From Pseudomonadota bacterium (lineage in GTDB: Bacteria; Pseudomonadota; Alphaproteobacteria; Rhizobiales; Hyphomicrobiaceae): a DNA stretch of 64,000 nt. The notes below the pieces were generated by a model that was given only the letters and a program-made list of their open reading frames with translations, searched no databases and was not told the DNA's origin. The translations under genes and the position numbers were made by a program. Shown piece after piece: positions 46,504-55,254 of the stretch. Within the stretch, counting starts at the first letter, position 1; each line of letters starts with the position of its first letter. The stretch spans positions 1-64,000 of the forward strand of contig JAEYPL010000050.1 of assembly GCA_023410905.1 (NCBI GenBank), in the 5' to 3' direction.

Positions 46504-46923
46504 ATGTCCAGCTGGCTATTCCTAATACTCGCTGTCGTCGCCAACGTGGCGGCAAACTTTCTGTTCAAGACTGCGATGAGTGCATTTCCGCAGGACGTCA
46601 CCGCGGCGGCTCTGCTGCGGTTCGCTTTCAATGGATACCTTTGGCTTGGGGCAATCTGTTGCGTGGTGCTGCTCGGCAGCTACTTAATGGCGCTTCGTCA
46701 GGTCGAGCTCGCGGTTTCGTATGCATTTGTGATCTCGCTTTCGCTGGTCGGTATATCGCTGCTCTCACCTTTTGTTCTCAACGAGCCGCTACGTCTTCAG
46801 ACGCTTGCCGGTGCGGCACTTGTGATTGTCGGTATCCTTGTGATCACATCTACCAGCAAAGTGGCGCCGCGGTTGAGCGATGGGACGTCGAAGGTCGAGA
46901 GCCCCTATAAGCCTAAGGTTTGA
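46504..46923 (+). CDS. Small EamA/DMT-type membrane protein (ArnE/ArnF-like)
   Basis: A 139-residue protein with four membrane segments: SWLFLILAVVANVAANFLF, LWLGAICCVVLLGSYLMAL, VSYAFVISLSLVGISLLSPFVL and LAGAALVIVGILVITS. It is similar in size and pattern to ArnE/ArnF subunits, which flip undecaprenyl-phosphate aminoarabinose. Its site between a GT2-type polyprenyl-phosphate synthase and a deacetylase fits a flippase role for a lipid-linked amino sugar. The ATG follows AGAGGTAGAGG. Substrate inferred. Confidence 0.78.
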   Translation: MSSWLFLILAVVANVAANFLFKTAMSAFPQDVTAAALLRFAFNGYLWLGAICCVVLLGSYLMALRQVELAVSYAFVISLSLVGISLLSPFVLNEPLRLQTLAGAALVIVGILVITSTSKVAPRLSDGTSKVESPYKPKV

Positions 46924-46970
46924 CTACGATCGGAATACAGGCGTAGCGAACGCGTGCGAGAAAGCGAGTG

Positions 46971-47975
46971 ATGCGGTCAGAGGATCGAAAGGTCGATAAG
47001 CCAAAAGCAAGCATATCACTCGATCTCGATAACCAGTGGGCCTATATGAAGACCCATGGTGACGAAGGATGGCAATCCTTCCCTTCGTATCTAGATCTTG
47101 TGGTGCCACGCGTTCTAGACCTTCTTGCACGTCACAATCTGACAGCGACGTTCTTCATTGTCGGACAGGATGCCGTGCTGGAGAAGAACCGCACGGCCCT
47201 TCGCTCGATCGTCACGGCTGGTCATGAGATCGCAAATCATTCCTTCCATCACGAGCCGTGGTTGCACCTCTACTCGCCGGATCAAGTGGCCTCGGAGATC
47301 GCCACCGCGGAGGAAGCGATCGTTGCGGCAACTGGAGTTATGCCCAGGGGATTTCGTGGGCCCGGCTTTTCGATCTCGACGACCGTGCTGCGGACACTTA
47401 GGGCGCGAGGCTATCAGTACGACGCCTCGACCTTTCCGACATTCCTGGGACCGCTGGCGCGCGCCTACTACTTCTTCAATTCGAGTTTCTCGAAAGAGGA
47501 GCGTCAGAAGCGCGCCTCGCTCTATGGCTCTCTATCTGATGGATTGCGGTCCCTGAAGCCGTACGAGTGGCAGCTCGAGGATGGGCCGCTATTGGAGATT
47601 CCGGTCACGACCATGCCGGTTGTTCGCGCGCCATTCCATCTAAGCTACATCATGTACCTCGCCGGCTATTCGAGGCCGCTCGCTCGGACGTACTTCAGAA
47701 GCGCTCTCAGGCTTTGTCGTCTTCGAGGCATTGAGCCGTCCTTGCTGCTGCATCCACTGGACTACCTTGGCGGTGATGATGTCGAGGCGCTCAAGTTCTT
47801 TCCCGGCATGCAGCTTGCCGGAGAGGACAAGGTTGCCATCGCCCGGGATCTGTTTGCTGACTACGTAGATCGGTTCGATGTCCTTCCCATGGGCGAATAC
47901 GCACGGACGATCAGGACACGGGGGCGTTTGCCACAGCGCAAACCGGTCTTTCGGCCAGCTGCTACGGCGACCTAG
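46971..47975 (+). CDS. Polysaccharide deacetylase (NodB/CE4), intact motifs
   Basis: A 334-residue CE4 enzyme with intact active site: LDLDNQW (Asp18, Asp20), the metal motif GHEIANHSFHHEPW (His90, His94) and GFRGPGFS. The family form SLDLDN-W-YLKTHGD is recognisable near the start. ATG at 46971 is preferred to the overlapping GTG at 46968. Fourth gene of the operon, where it may deacetylate a lipid-linked N-acyl sugar, as ArnD deformylates its substrate. Its stop codon TAG (47973-47975) is formed by the target TA of the IS630 insertion plus the first base of the element; before insertion the stop was TAA, so the protein is unaltered. Confidence 0.88.
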   Translation: MRSEDRKVDKPKASISLDLDNQWAYMKTHGDEGWQSFPSYLDLVVPRVLDLLARHNLTATFFIVGQDAVLEKNRTALRSIVTAGHEIANHSFHHEPWLHLYSPDQVASEIATAEEAIVAATGVMPRGFRGPGFSISTTVLRTLRARGYQYDASTFPTFLGPLARAYYFFNSSFSKEERQKRASLYGSLSDGLRSLKPYEWQLEDGPLLEIPVTTMPVVRAPFHLSYIMYLAGYSRPLARTYFRSALRLCRLRGIEPSLLLHPLDYLGGDDVEALKFFPGMQLAGEDKVAIARDLFADYVDRFDVLPMGEYARTIRTRGRLPQRKPVFRPAATAT

Positions 47976-49018
47976 AGCCCTTCAGCGTTAGGCAGAATCT
48001 GGGATTCCCAAATCAATGGGGTTCTGCTTCAAGATGTGTGCTGGAGGTTGGAGGCCAGCACACATGGCAAAGCCCTACTCCGCCGATCTGCGAACACGTG
48101 ATGCCGCCGCCATCGCCGAAGGCGAGACGTGCCGCTCGATCGCCGAACGCTTCGATATCGCCCCTTCGACAGTCGTAAAGTGGTCGAAGCGCGTGCGCGA
48201 AACCGGCAGTCCAGCGCCCGCCGAGTTCGGTGGCTATCGGACTTGCATCCTCGAGCCGCATCGCGCCTTCATCCTTGACGAGATCAACAAGGTTCCGCAT
48301 CTGACGCTGCACGGGCTGAAGGATCTGCTGGCGACGCGGGGCATCATGGTCTCTCTCGACACGGTCTGGCATTTCCTTCGCCGCGAAGGACAATCGTTCA
48401 AAAAAACGATCTTCGCGACTGAGCAGCAACGTCCCGATGTCGTCCGGCGGCGCGAGCGCTGGCAGCGCGCGAGGCCACATCTCGATCCTGGCCGCCTCGT
48501 CTTCATCGACGAGACCTGGATCAAGACCAACATGGCGCCGATCCGCGGCTGGGGCCAGAAGGGCAAGCGCCTGCTCAGCTTCGCGCCCGATGGACGCTGG
48601 CACACGCTCACCTTCCTTGCGGCTCTCAGGATTAACGCGCTAACCGAGCCCTGCGTCGTTGCAGGGCCGATCAACGGCGCGATCTTCCGCGGTTATGTCG
48701 AGCAGTTCCTCGTGCCGACGCTCAGGCCAGGCGACATCGTGGTGCTCGACAATCTCGGTAGCCATCGCTCGCGTGCCATTCGGACTGCGATCCTCGACGT
48801 CGGCGCCAAGCTCGCCTTCCTCCCACCCTACTCGCTGGACCTCAACCCAATCGAGCAGGTCTTTGCGAAGGTAAAGCACTGGATGCGGATGGCGCAGGCC
48901 CGAACCGTCGACGCCATCCACGAGTGCGTTGCCAAGCTCGTTGCAGACGTCTCGCAAAGCGAATGCGAGAGCTATCTCCGGAATGCAGGATATGCTTCCA
49001 GCTAAACATGAAGGGCTC
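47975..49018 (+). mobile_element. Intact IS630 family insertion sequence (copy B)
   Basis: A 1,044-base element with terminal inverted repeats GAGCCCTTCA (47975-47984) and TGAAGGGCTC (49009-49018), flanked by TA on both sides (47973-47974 and 49019-49020), the target duplication normal for IS630/Tc1-mariner elements. The transposase is intact. A decayed copy in the same orientation is at 19350-20387. The insertion point is inside the stop codon of the deacetylase gene. Confidence 0.95.
48064..49005 (+). CDS. IS630 family transposase
   Basis: A 313-residue DDE transposase from the ATG at 48064 (MAKPYSADLRTRD). The N-terminus is a helix-turn-helix (CRSIAERFDIAPSTVVKWSKRV). The catalytic triad is visible in VFIDETWIKTNM, VVLDNLGSHRS and LDLNPIEQVFAKVK. 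A run of seven A is at 48399-48405 within the frame; the dead copy has eight A at the matching place. Confidence 0.95.
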   Translation: MAKPYSADLRTRDAAAIAEGETCRSIAERFDIAPSTVVKWSKRVRETGSPAPAEFGGYRTCILEPHRAFILDEINKVPHLTLHGLKDLLATRGIMVSLDTVWHFLRREGQSFKKTIFATEQQRPDVVRRRERWQRARPHLDPGRLVFIDETWIKTNMAPIRGWGQKGKRLLSFAPDGRWHTLTFLAALRINALTEPCVVAGPINGAIFRGYVEQFLVPTLRPGDIVVLDNLGSHRSRAIRTAILDVGAKLAFLPPYSLDLNPIEQVFAKVKHWMRMAQARTVDAIHECVAKLVADVSQSECESYLRNAGYASS

Positions 49019-49072
49019 TAAGCAGAAGTGGAGCCAGCTTAGCTGCCCTGCCCCAGCTTGCGGTGCCAGGAC

Positions 49073-50159
49073 TTAAGTTAGAGTCGAGCCGCTATCGGCC
49101 AGCATCTGGTCTGGCCGGAGCGCAGCGTAGGCGAGATCGGATGCTGGGGGCAAGATCGCTTCGGGGGCCGGTGGTCGATAGGCGAGCGAGGAGTGCGGCC
49201 TGACGGCACTGTAGTGCTGACGCCATCGTTCGATCAGAACCTGCGCCTCATAGAGCGTCGAGAACTGCTCGCTTGCCAGCAACTCGCCGCGGAGCTTGGA
49301 GTTGAAGCTTTCGCAGTAGCCGTTTTCCCATGGCGATCCGGGCTCGATGTAGAGCGTATTGACACCGACCCGCGCGAGCCAGGAACGTACGCGCTTGGCA
49401 ACGAACTCGGGCCCATTGTCTGAACGAATATGCTCCGGCGGACCGTGCTCGCTCATGAGATCGGTCAAGCAGTGGAGCACCATCATCCGATTTGAGCCGT
49501 CTCGTGACTACGATCGCCAGGTAGCGCCGCGTGTATTCGTCAATCACAGTCAGCATCCGAAGCGGCCTTTTGTCCTCGGTCTGATCCTGCACGAAGTCGT
49601 AGCTCCAGACATGATTGGGCCGCTCCGGTCTGAGACGAATGCACGATCCGTCGTTGAGCCAGAGACCACGTTTCGGCTGCTTTGATGGAACTTTCAGCCC
49701 TTCCCGCCGCCAGATGCGATAGACGAGCTTGACGCTCACGCGCCAGCCTTCGGCAACGAGCATCGCCCGGATACGCCGATAGCCTTGGCGACCATAATGC
49801 TTGGCGAGCCGTACGATCGCCTCGGTCAGCTCCGAGACCGCCTTCTTCAGACGTTCGTTCCCGCGCTCCAGATCCTTAAGCCGCTTCGCCTGGTCGAGCT
49901 TCAGGCCGCCGTACTCACGCCGCCACTTGTAGTACGTCTACTCCGAGATCCCGAGGCCGCGGCAGATCTTGCCCACCGTCTCGCCTTGACCAATCCGCAC
50001 CTCAGCTTCGCGCAGCGCCGAGATGATTTCCTCAGTCGTTCGTCCTTCCGTGCCATGTCCACGTCTCCGTTTGAGAGATTGAAAATAGCCCGATTCGAAA
50101 CTCATTCCCGGTCTCACATCTGGGGAGCAGGCCAATGACCAACATCGCGATGGCCTCAT
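49073..50159 (-). pseudogene. IS3 family transposase remnant (IS407-like OrfA/OrfB), broken
   Basis: Minus-strand remnants of a two-frame IS3 transposase. The OrfA part has TEEIISALREAEVRIGQGET and ends at an amber stop within GISE-stop-TYYKWRREYGG, where a glutamine is expected. The OrfB part runs through HYGRQGYRRIRAML, NHVWSYDFVQDQ and VIDEYTRRYLAIVV, shifts frame near 49490, and continues with IRSDNGPEFVAKRV and SPWENGYCESFNSKLRGELL, so all three DDE residues are present but in separate frames. It begins about 50 bases beyond the IS630. The terminal repeats were not identified. Confidence 0.85.
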
Positions 50160-50588
50160 CCATGCTGAGCGGCGGGCTAAGCCTTCGCCTCGTGAATAAG
50201 CCGCGCTCCCATGTAGCTGAGAGTGCGCGATGTCCCCGCGCCAATCCTCTGCGGGTCGGCTTGCTCGCTGAGGCCAGCCGCCAGATTGGCCCAGATTGAC
50301 TGACCTATGTCGTGCTGGAAGAGCGCGCGATAGTCCCCGCCAGCCGCGACGGGGCGCTCAAGGCAGTTGGACGAACGCGCACGATCGCGACGGTCAACAG
50401 CTCCCGGTCGTACCAGCCGAAAGTCTAGGACTTTCCGACACTCTAGTTCCTTTGGCTTAGGCGCGCTGGCCGCTTTCGCCACTTGGTACACCCTTTGCGG
50501 AGATTGTGCAGGTGCGTCGCAATATCGGACAAAAGCGAACGCCGTGGCTGAACTTGGACTTTGACGTCACGCGATCGAGAGCAATTCA
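50160..50588. other. Region between IS3 remnant and sugar transferase
   Basis: About 430 bases. One minus-strand frame (50177-50491, 104 residues, ending HEAKA) has no recognisable family and lies next to insertion sequence debris; it may be a fragment of a displaced gene. The promoter of the ExoY-like gene should be in the last 100 bases. Confidence 0.4.
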
Positions 50589-51452
50589 ATGTCAATGGTT
50601 TCACCGCGCGACGTTGTGGTGTTCGCGCGAATAGATAATGCTGTCTCGAGATTTTTAGCGGCCTGCCGTTCCCTTTACGGACGCTTGTCTCGCAAGCCCC
50701 ATTTGGATGCCGATTATGCAGCCAGCCTCAAGGCGGTTGTGGAATCAGACCTGGATGTTGGGTTGGAGCAGGCCTCAGAAGGGCCCAATGGCAGTGGCTT
50801 CCGCTTCAAGGAGCCCACTGACAATTTCCGGGTGTCCCCGGTTGGTGGCCGCCGGAAGCGACTCGTGGATGTGACGGTAGCTATGGTAGCACTGATCGCA
50901 CTTTTTCCAGCGCTCATCGCGCTCGCAATTGCGGTCAAGCTGAGCATGGGTGGTCCTGTTATCTATCGACATCGTCGCGTCGGTTTCGCTGGCCGGCAGT
51001 TCGATTGCTTGAAATTCCGGACTATGGTTACGAACGGCGATGCCGTTCTGGCGCAGTACCTGGAAGACAATCCGGCAGCAGCGGAAGAGTGGCGGCAGAG
51101 TCGTAAGCTTACCCTCGATCCGCGCGTCACACGCTTCGGCTGGCTCTTGAGGAAGACGAGTCTGGATGAGCTCCCGCAGCTGCTAAATATTCTTCGTGGC
51201 GACATGAGCTGCGTGGGGCCGCGCCCGATTGTCACCGAGGAGCTCGAGCGTTACGGCGCCCATGTCCATGAGTATCTCCGAGCGCGCCCCGGTGTCACGG
51301 GATCCTGGCAGGTCAATGGCCGCAACAGCATCAGCTACGGTGATCGCGTGAGGTTGGACGCGGAATACGTCCGCAGATGGTCCTTCGGTCTGGATTTTGT
51401 CATTCTGGCGAGAACAGTTCCCGCCGTTTTCAAGATTGATCAGGCGGCCTGA
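50589..51452 (+). CDS. exoY: Undecaprenyl-phosphate sugar phosphotransferase (ExoY-like)
   Basis: A 287-residue initiating enzyme of the bacterial sugar transferase family. An N-terminal ~90-residue region precedes RRKRLVDVTVAMVALIALFPALIALAIAVKL (membrane hairpin) and the catalytic domain with YRHRRVGFAGRQFDCLKFRTM, RKTSLDELPQLLNILRGDMSCVGPRP and RPGVTGSWQVNGRN. It is short like ExoY and lacks the four N-terminal membrane helices of WbaP. It transfers a sugar 1-phosphate to undecaprenyl phosphate and so starts the repeat unit. Confidence 0.92.
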   Translation: MSMVSPRDVVVFARIDNAVSRFLAACRSLYGRLSRKPHLDADYAASLKAVVESDLDVGLEQASEGPNGSGFRFKEPTDNFRVSPVGGRRKRLVDVTVAMVALIALFPALIALAIAVKLSMGGPVIYRHRRVGFAGRQFDCLKFRTMVTNGDAVLAQYLEDNPAAAEEWRQSRKLTLDPRVTRFGWLLRKTSLDELPQLLNILRGDMSCVGPRPIVTEELERYGAHVHEYLRARPGVTGSWQVNGRNSISYGDRVRLDAEYVRRWSFGLDFVILARTVPAVFKIDQAA

Positions 51453-51623
51453 CGCGCTCAGCCGTCTCACAACCGGACAGGGCGTTTCGAATTGCTCCGT
51501 CGTCCGGATCGCGCCAGCGGGTCTTGGCGCATTGCGCTGGGGCGTCATTCCATCTCTGCTCTACTTTAAGCCCGTTGTGGCTCGGAATTTGTAGCCTTAC
51601 TACGCGCTGTGAAGAGCCTCACC

Positions 51624-51656
51624 CAGCCCATTGTGCTCGGAGCCGAGCATGGGCTG
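51624..51656 (+). terminator. Hairpin downstream of exoY
   Basis: Outer stem CAGCCCAT / ATGGGCTG (51624-51631, 51649-51656) and inner stem GCTCGG / CCGAGC around a two-base loop AG, with a three-base bulge. It lies about 170 bases after the exoY stop and ends in TGTT. A terminator is likely, or a barrier before the regulator promoter. Confidence 0.55.
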
Positions 51657-51818
51657 TGTTGGCACGATTCTCGAAATTGGATTGCTACGCGTCATCGTCG
51701 GAAAGCGGTTTCGCAGGCTGATTGGTGGCTTAGACCTCGGAGGGTGCAAAGTGCGCTCGGAGGATAGTCAATTTGCGCGACCGGCAGAGACGCATCGACT
51801 GCCCACAAAGTAAACAGT

Positions 51819-51908
51819 GTTGCAATAATGATGCACAAAGACTGTCATTGGAAGTTGTAGAAAAACCGGCTAAACCATGGCTAATATTGGTATAAAGTAC
51901 GTCCCATT
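51819..51908 (+). promoter_or_regulatory. Conserved promoter/regulatory block upstream of regulator 2
   Basis: Matches the region upstream of regulator 1: a 17-base block (51819-51835) with the dyad TGCAATAATGATGCA, and a 38-base block (51871-51908) with 34 of 38 positions identical, holding ACCATGGCTAATA and TATAAAGTA. The two blocks begin 52 bases apart here and 51 in the other copy, and the second block ends 78 bases before the start codon (77 in the other copy). A shared promoter plus operator is the simplest reading. Confidence 0.7.
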
Positions 51909-51986
51909 AGTAGCGGCGTACACACGATCCGTCGCGATAGATCATAGTCGCTAATGTCTGCGTGCAGAGAGGATTAGGGAGTAAAA

Positions 51987-52784
51987 ATGCGTACCTCCTC
52001 GCAACGCTCGGCATCGAGCAACATCGCTTCGATGCAAGAAAAGTCGGTGCATCCGAGTGGCGCGCATCGCGCGAATGGCACGGCTGGCAGAGTGGCAGGG
52101 AGCTCGGGGCCTATCGAGGCGTCGCCATCGCTAGCTCCCTCAAGATCAGTGGTGATCATTGAGCATCGCTCATTCGTTCGGGGTTGCATTCAATCGATCC
52201 TGTCGGAGGCGACGACGTTGCATGGGGTCGGTGTGGCGAGTGTCGATGCGTACCTGTCGCGGCAGGAAAAGCAGAAGGCCGCAATTGTGGTCTTGTGCGC
52301 GATTGGCGTGAGTGCGCGCGAGATAGGGGTGCAGTTGACGCGCCTCAGTGCCGCTGGCGGCGGTGTTCCTGTGGTGGTCATGTCCGACGCAGATAATCCC
52401 GAACTTGTTATAACAGTCATGGAAATGGGCGCGAACGGGTTCATACCTGCGGACATATCACTCGAGGTTGCTGCGCACGCGCTGCGTCTGGTGGCGGCAG
52501 GCGGTCAATACTTCCCAGCCGGAAGTCTATTGGCTGCGCGCCAGTTGATTACCGATAAGCGGACGTCTGCGCCTAGCCCAAAGGGATTGTTCACGCGTCG
52601 GCAAGTTGCCGTCATCGATGCGCTTCGCAAGGGCAAGGCGAATAAGATCATCGCTTACGAGTTGAACATGTGCGAGAGCACCGTGAAGGTTCACGTACGC
52701 AATATCATGAAGAAGCTCAACGCAAAGAATCGTACTGAAGTCGCCTACCTCGCGAGCGGACTTATGCAGGAGCACGGCGCGTAA
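51987..52784 (+). CDS. LuxR-type transcriptional regulator with degenerate receiver domain (paralog 2)
   Basis: A 265-residue paralog of the protein at 21177; ATG with AGGGAG upstream. The receiver-like domain (residues ~54-165) lacks phosphorylation residues: Glu59-His60 in place of the acidic pair, Cys104 where the phospho-acceptor Asp is expected (IVVLCAIG), and Pro154 for Lys (NGFIPADI). The HTH domain (residues ~200-262: FTRRQVAVIDALRKGKANK, STVKVHVRNIMKKL) is nearly identical to the other copy, so both may bind the same sites. Located next to the exoY gene and the glycosyltransferase at 52926. Confidence 0.87.
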   Translation: MRTSSQRSASSNIASMQEKSVHPSGAHRANGTAGRVAGSSGPIEASPSLAPSRSVVIIEHRSFVRGCIQSILSEATTLHGVGVASVDAYLSRQEKQKAAIVVLCAIGVSAREIGVQLTRLSAAGGGVPVVVMSDADNPELVITVMEMGANGFIPADISLEVAAHALRLVAAGGQYFPAGSLLAARQLITDKRTSAPSPKGLFTRRQVAVIDALRKGKANKIIAYELNMCESTVKVHVRNIMKKLNAKNRTEVAYLASGLMQEHGA

Positions 52785-52925
52785 GGCTCGTGCGTGTTCA
52801 CTGAGTTGGGGCTCAGTATAAGCGGGTAGCCTCAGGCGTTCGAAGGATCACGGGCTGTCGCCGCGCGCGTGCTGCCGGTCTCGAGACCGTGGCGCCGCGA
52901 GTGCGAGTTGCGGACTTACGCGAGC

Positions 52926-54128
52926 ATGCAGAAAGTCAATGAGCGCCCCCCGACACCGCTGATCGTCCGCAAGCTAGCCTTCTTTGCTCATGACGCGAAC
53001 GAGACCGTGGTTATCAAGCGCACCAAGGCCTTCCAGTCGGCTGGCGCCACGGTAATCGGTTTCATGTTTCATCGGGAGCGGGGCGAGGATCTGCCCTCAC
53101 CAGCTTGGCAGAACATTTCTCTTGGAAGTACCATCGACCGCAATTATCTCGCACGGCTGCCGAAGCTCGCGATCGGTCTATGGCGCGTGCTCCGAAATCG
53201 ACGTGAGCTGCGCGACTGCGACGTCATCTATGCACGTAACTTCGACATGATGGCGATAGCGACAGCTGCCAAATGGCTCACGCGCTCGTCAGCACAACTG
53301 GCCTACGAAGTTCTAGACGTTCAGCGCGCGTTTGTTGGAAGGGGTGCTTTGCCTTCATTGTTTCGATGGTGCGAGCGGCGTCTTCTCGCGAGTTGCGACA
53401 TGCTGGTTGTCAGCTCGCCGATGTTCATGACGCGCTATTTTGTGCCACAGCAGCAATACGCTGGGGCCTGGTACTTGCTCGAGAATAAGGTGCCCGCATC
53501 GCTACTCGCGAACATTCCAGAGGTCGCTGTCCAACGGCCGGCGGTTGGTCGGCCCTGGATCATCGGTTGGTTCGGAAGGCTTAGATGTCCGAAGAGCTTG
53601 GAAATTTTGAGCCGGCTCGCGACAGCCCATCCCGACAAGGTTACGGTCCAGATCCGCGGTGCGCCTTCGGAGGAGGATATCAGCAAGGAGACACTGACCG
53701 CCATGACGTCCGGCCGTACAAATTTCCAGTATGGTGGGGCTTACGAAAGTCCGCGTGATCTCCGCGCGCTCTATAGCCAAGTTCACTTTACGTGGGCCAT
53801 CGATTTCCTTGATGAAGGCTCGAATTCGGATTGGCTGCTGCCGAACCGGCTGTACGAGGGGGGGCTTTTCGATGCGATATCGCTCGCCCGTGACGGTACA
53901 GCGACCGGTGACATGATTGCGCGCGACGGACTTGGAATTACATTGAGAGAGCCTATCGAGGAGAGCCTGTCGGAGTGGCTACTCTCCATGGATGCAGAGA
54001 AGTTCCGGATGCTTACCGAGGCGGCCCGCAAAGCGCCGCGCTCGCTCTTCGTTGAAGACAACGACACCATTGCCTTACTCGGATTACTGGCGGAACGCGC
54101 GCGCTGCAAAGGCGCAACATTGGACTGA
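52926..54128 (+). CDS. Glycosyltransferase (GT4-like)
   Basis: A 400-residue protein from the ATG at 52926; an upstream GTG at 52869 would add 19 residues. It starts with LIVRKLAFFAHDANETVVIKRTKAFQSAGATVIGF, as in GT-B enzymes whose N-lobe starts with an acceptor-binding loop, and has YARNFDMMAIATAAKWL and WIIGWFGRLRCPKSLEIL. The C-lobe has FLDEGSNSDWLLPNRLYEGGLFDA, where the retaining GT4 glutamate region is. A role in adding a sugar to the lipid-linked repeat unit is expected. Confidence 0.8.
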   Translation: MQKVNERPPTPLIVRKLAFFAHDANETVVIKRTKAFQSAGATVIGFMFHRERGEDLPSPAWQNISLGSTIDRNYLARLPKLAIGLWRVLRNRRELRDCDVIYARNFDMMAIATAAKWLTRSSAQLAYEVLDVQRAFVGRGALPSLFRWCERRLLASCDMLVVSSPMFMTRYFVPQQQYAGAWYLLENKVPASLLANIPEVAVQRPAVGRPWIIGWFGRLRCPKSLEILSRLATAHPDKVTVQIRGAPSEEDISKETLTAMTSGRTNFQYGGAYESPRDLRALYSQVHFTWAIDFLDEGSNSDWLLPNRLYEGGLFDAISLARDGTATGDMIARDGLGITLREPIEESLSEWLLSMDAEKFRMLTEAARKAPRSLFVEDNDTIALLGLLAERARCKGATLD

Positions 54129-54344
54129 GCCACGCTCTGACATTGTCGGAGCTCTTAGGGCGCGCGCTCGGTAACCTGAAACGGATGGATCACAAGATGT
54201 TAAGCAAAGCCTGCTACCGTGCAGATCGCCTGCGAATTCAATGTTACCATTAGTTGGGACCGAGACGGAGCGCGTAGCTTGCGCGAAGCCGCGGAGATTT
54301 TCTGTTTCGGCCGTATCAAAATCACGCGGAGATAGCTGCTTCAA

Positions 54345-55184
54345 ATGCTGCACGATTTTTTGCGCGCCATTGGGGCGGGGCGAGTGAAGACTGGCATCAA
54401 GCTGACGATTGCCCGCCACCGCGATGCATTACCGATACGACTCCTTCATCAAGCGGCCACTTTCATCGAGCAGGCGCACGCCAATGAGGGGGCGGACTTC
54501 GCCACGAACGGCGAGCAAGAACTGCTGAGTAAGCTGAAGCAGGCGGATTTCCGCACAGCGATTGATGTCGGAGCCAACAGGGGCGACTGGTCTATTGCGG
54601 CGATGTCGACGTGGCCGAATTGCCGCGTTCATGCCTTCGAGGTTGCGCCCAACACGTTCCGTGAGTTGCAGGCCAGTATCCGGGCGACGAGATACTCAGA
54701 CAGGATCGTGATGAACGATTTTGGTGTATCCGACGGAAGCGGCACGCGGACTATGTACTACTATCCCAACATGCCGGAGTTCACAGGCGAAGCTCGTCGA
54801 CACGCAGATCAAGAGGCCATACCCTTTGAGGCGCGCCTCTCGACGCTAGATGCATATTGCGTTGAGCAAGGTATCGACCACGTGAACTTCCTAAAGGTGG
54901 ATGTTGAGGGGGCTGAGCACAGGGTCTTCAAAGGTTTTTCTGAATTCTTGAAAGGCAAGCTCGTCGATTGCATTCAGTTCGAGTACGGAGCCTTCTCGAT
55001 CGAGACGCGCTTTCTACTCGCCGACTATTTTTCGATGCTCTCGGATCGCTACTGGATGGGGAAGATTTACCCCAAGTATGTGGATTTTAGAGAATACAAT
55101 TGGCAGATGGAGAACTTCAAGTTCTGCAACTACATTTGTGTGTCTCGGAACCGTCCCGACCTCAAGAAGCTTCTCGAAGCATAG
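54345..55184 (+). CDS. FkbM family methyltransferase
   Basis: A 279-residue SAM-dependent methyltransferase of the FkbM type. The SAM motif is IDVGANRGDWS near residue 66, followed by VHAFEVAPNTFRELQ, and the family signature FLKVDVEGAEHRVFKGF near residue 185. FkbM proteins in polysaccharide loci O-methylate sugars; the acceptor is not known here. It is convergent with the GH16 gene; a hairpin separates the stops. Confidence 0.9.
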   Translation: MLHDFLRAIGAGRVKTGIKLTIARHRDALPIRLLHQAATFIEQAHANEGADFATNGEQELLSKLKQADFRTAIDVGANRGDWSIAAMSTWPNCRVHAFEVAPNTFRELQASIRATRYSDRIVMNDFGVSDGSGTRTMYYYPNMPEFTGEARRHADQEAIPFEARLSTLDAYCVEQGIDHVNFLKVDVEGAEHRVFKGFSEFLKGKLVDCIQFEYGAFSIETRFLLADYFSMLSDRYWMGKIYPKYVDFREYNWQMENFKFCNYICVSRNRPDLKKLLEA

Positions 55185-55209
55185 AGCGCGAGAGGCGAGC
55201 GTTGCCTGA

Positions 55210-55242
55210 TGCAATCCGCGATCGCTGAGCGCGCGGATTGCA
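55210..55242. terminator. Bidirectional hairpin between fkbM-like and exoK-like genes
   Basis: Perfect 11-base arms TGCAATCCGCG (55210-55220) and CGCGGATTGCA (55232-55242) with an 11-base loop, between the convergent stops at 55184 and 55255. Confidence 0.7.
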
Positions 55243-55254
55243 GTGGTAGGGCCC

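Larger units (their letters stand above)
51453..51986. other. Intergenic region between exoY and regulator 2
   Basis: About 530 bases without a gene, holding the hairpin at 51624-51656 and the conserved block at 51819-51908 described separately. The first 150 bases carry no recognisable signal. Confidence 0.5.

Noticed and set aside
48399..48405. A7 run as a programmed frameshift in the IS630 transposase
   Set aside because: The transposase is continuous in one frame through the run, so no frameshift is needed.
50177..50491. 104-residue minus-strand frame beside the IS3 remnant
   Set aside because: Could be a gene fragment but has no recognisable motif; not strong enough to call.
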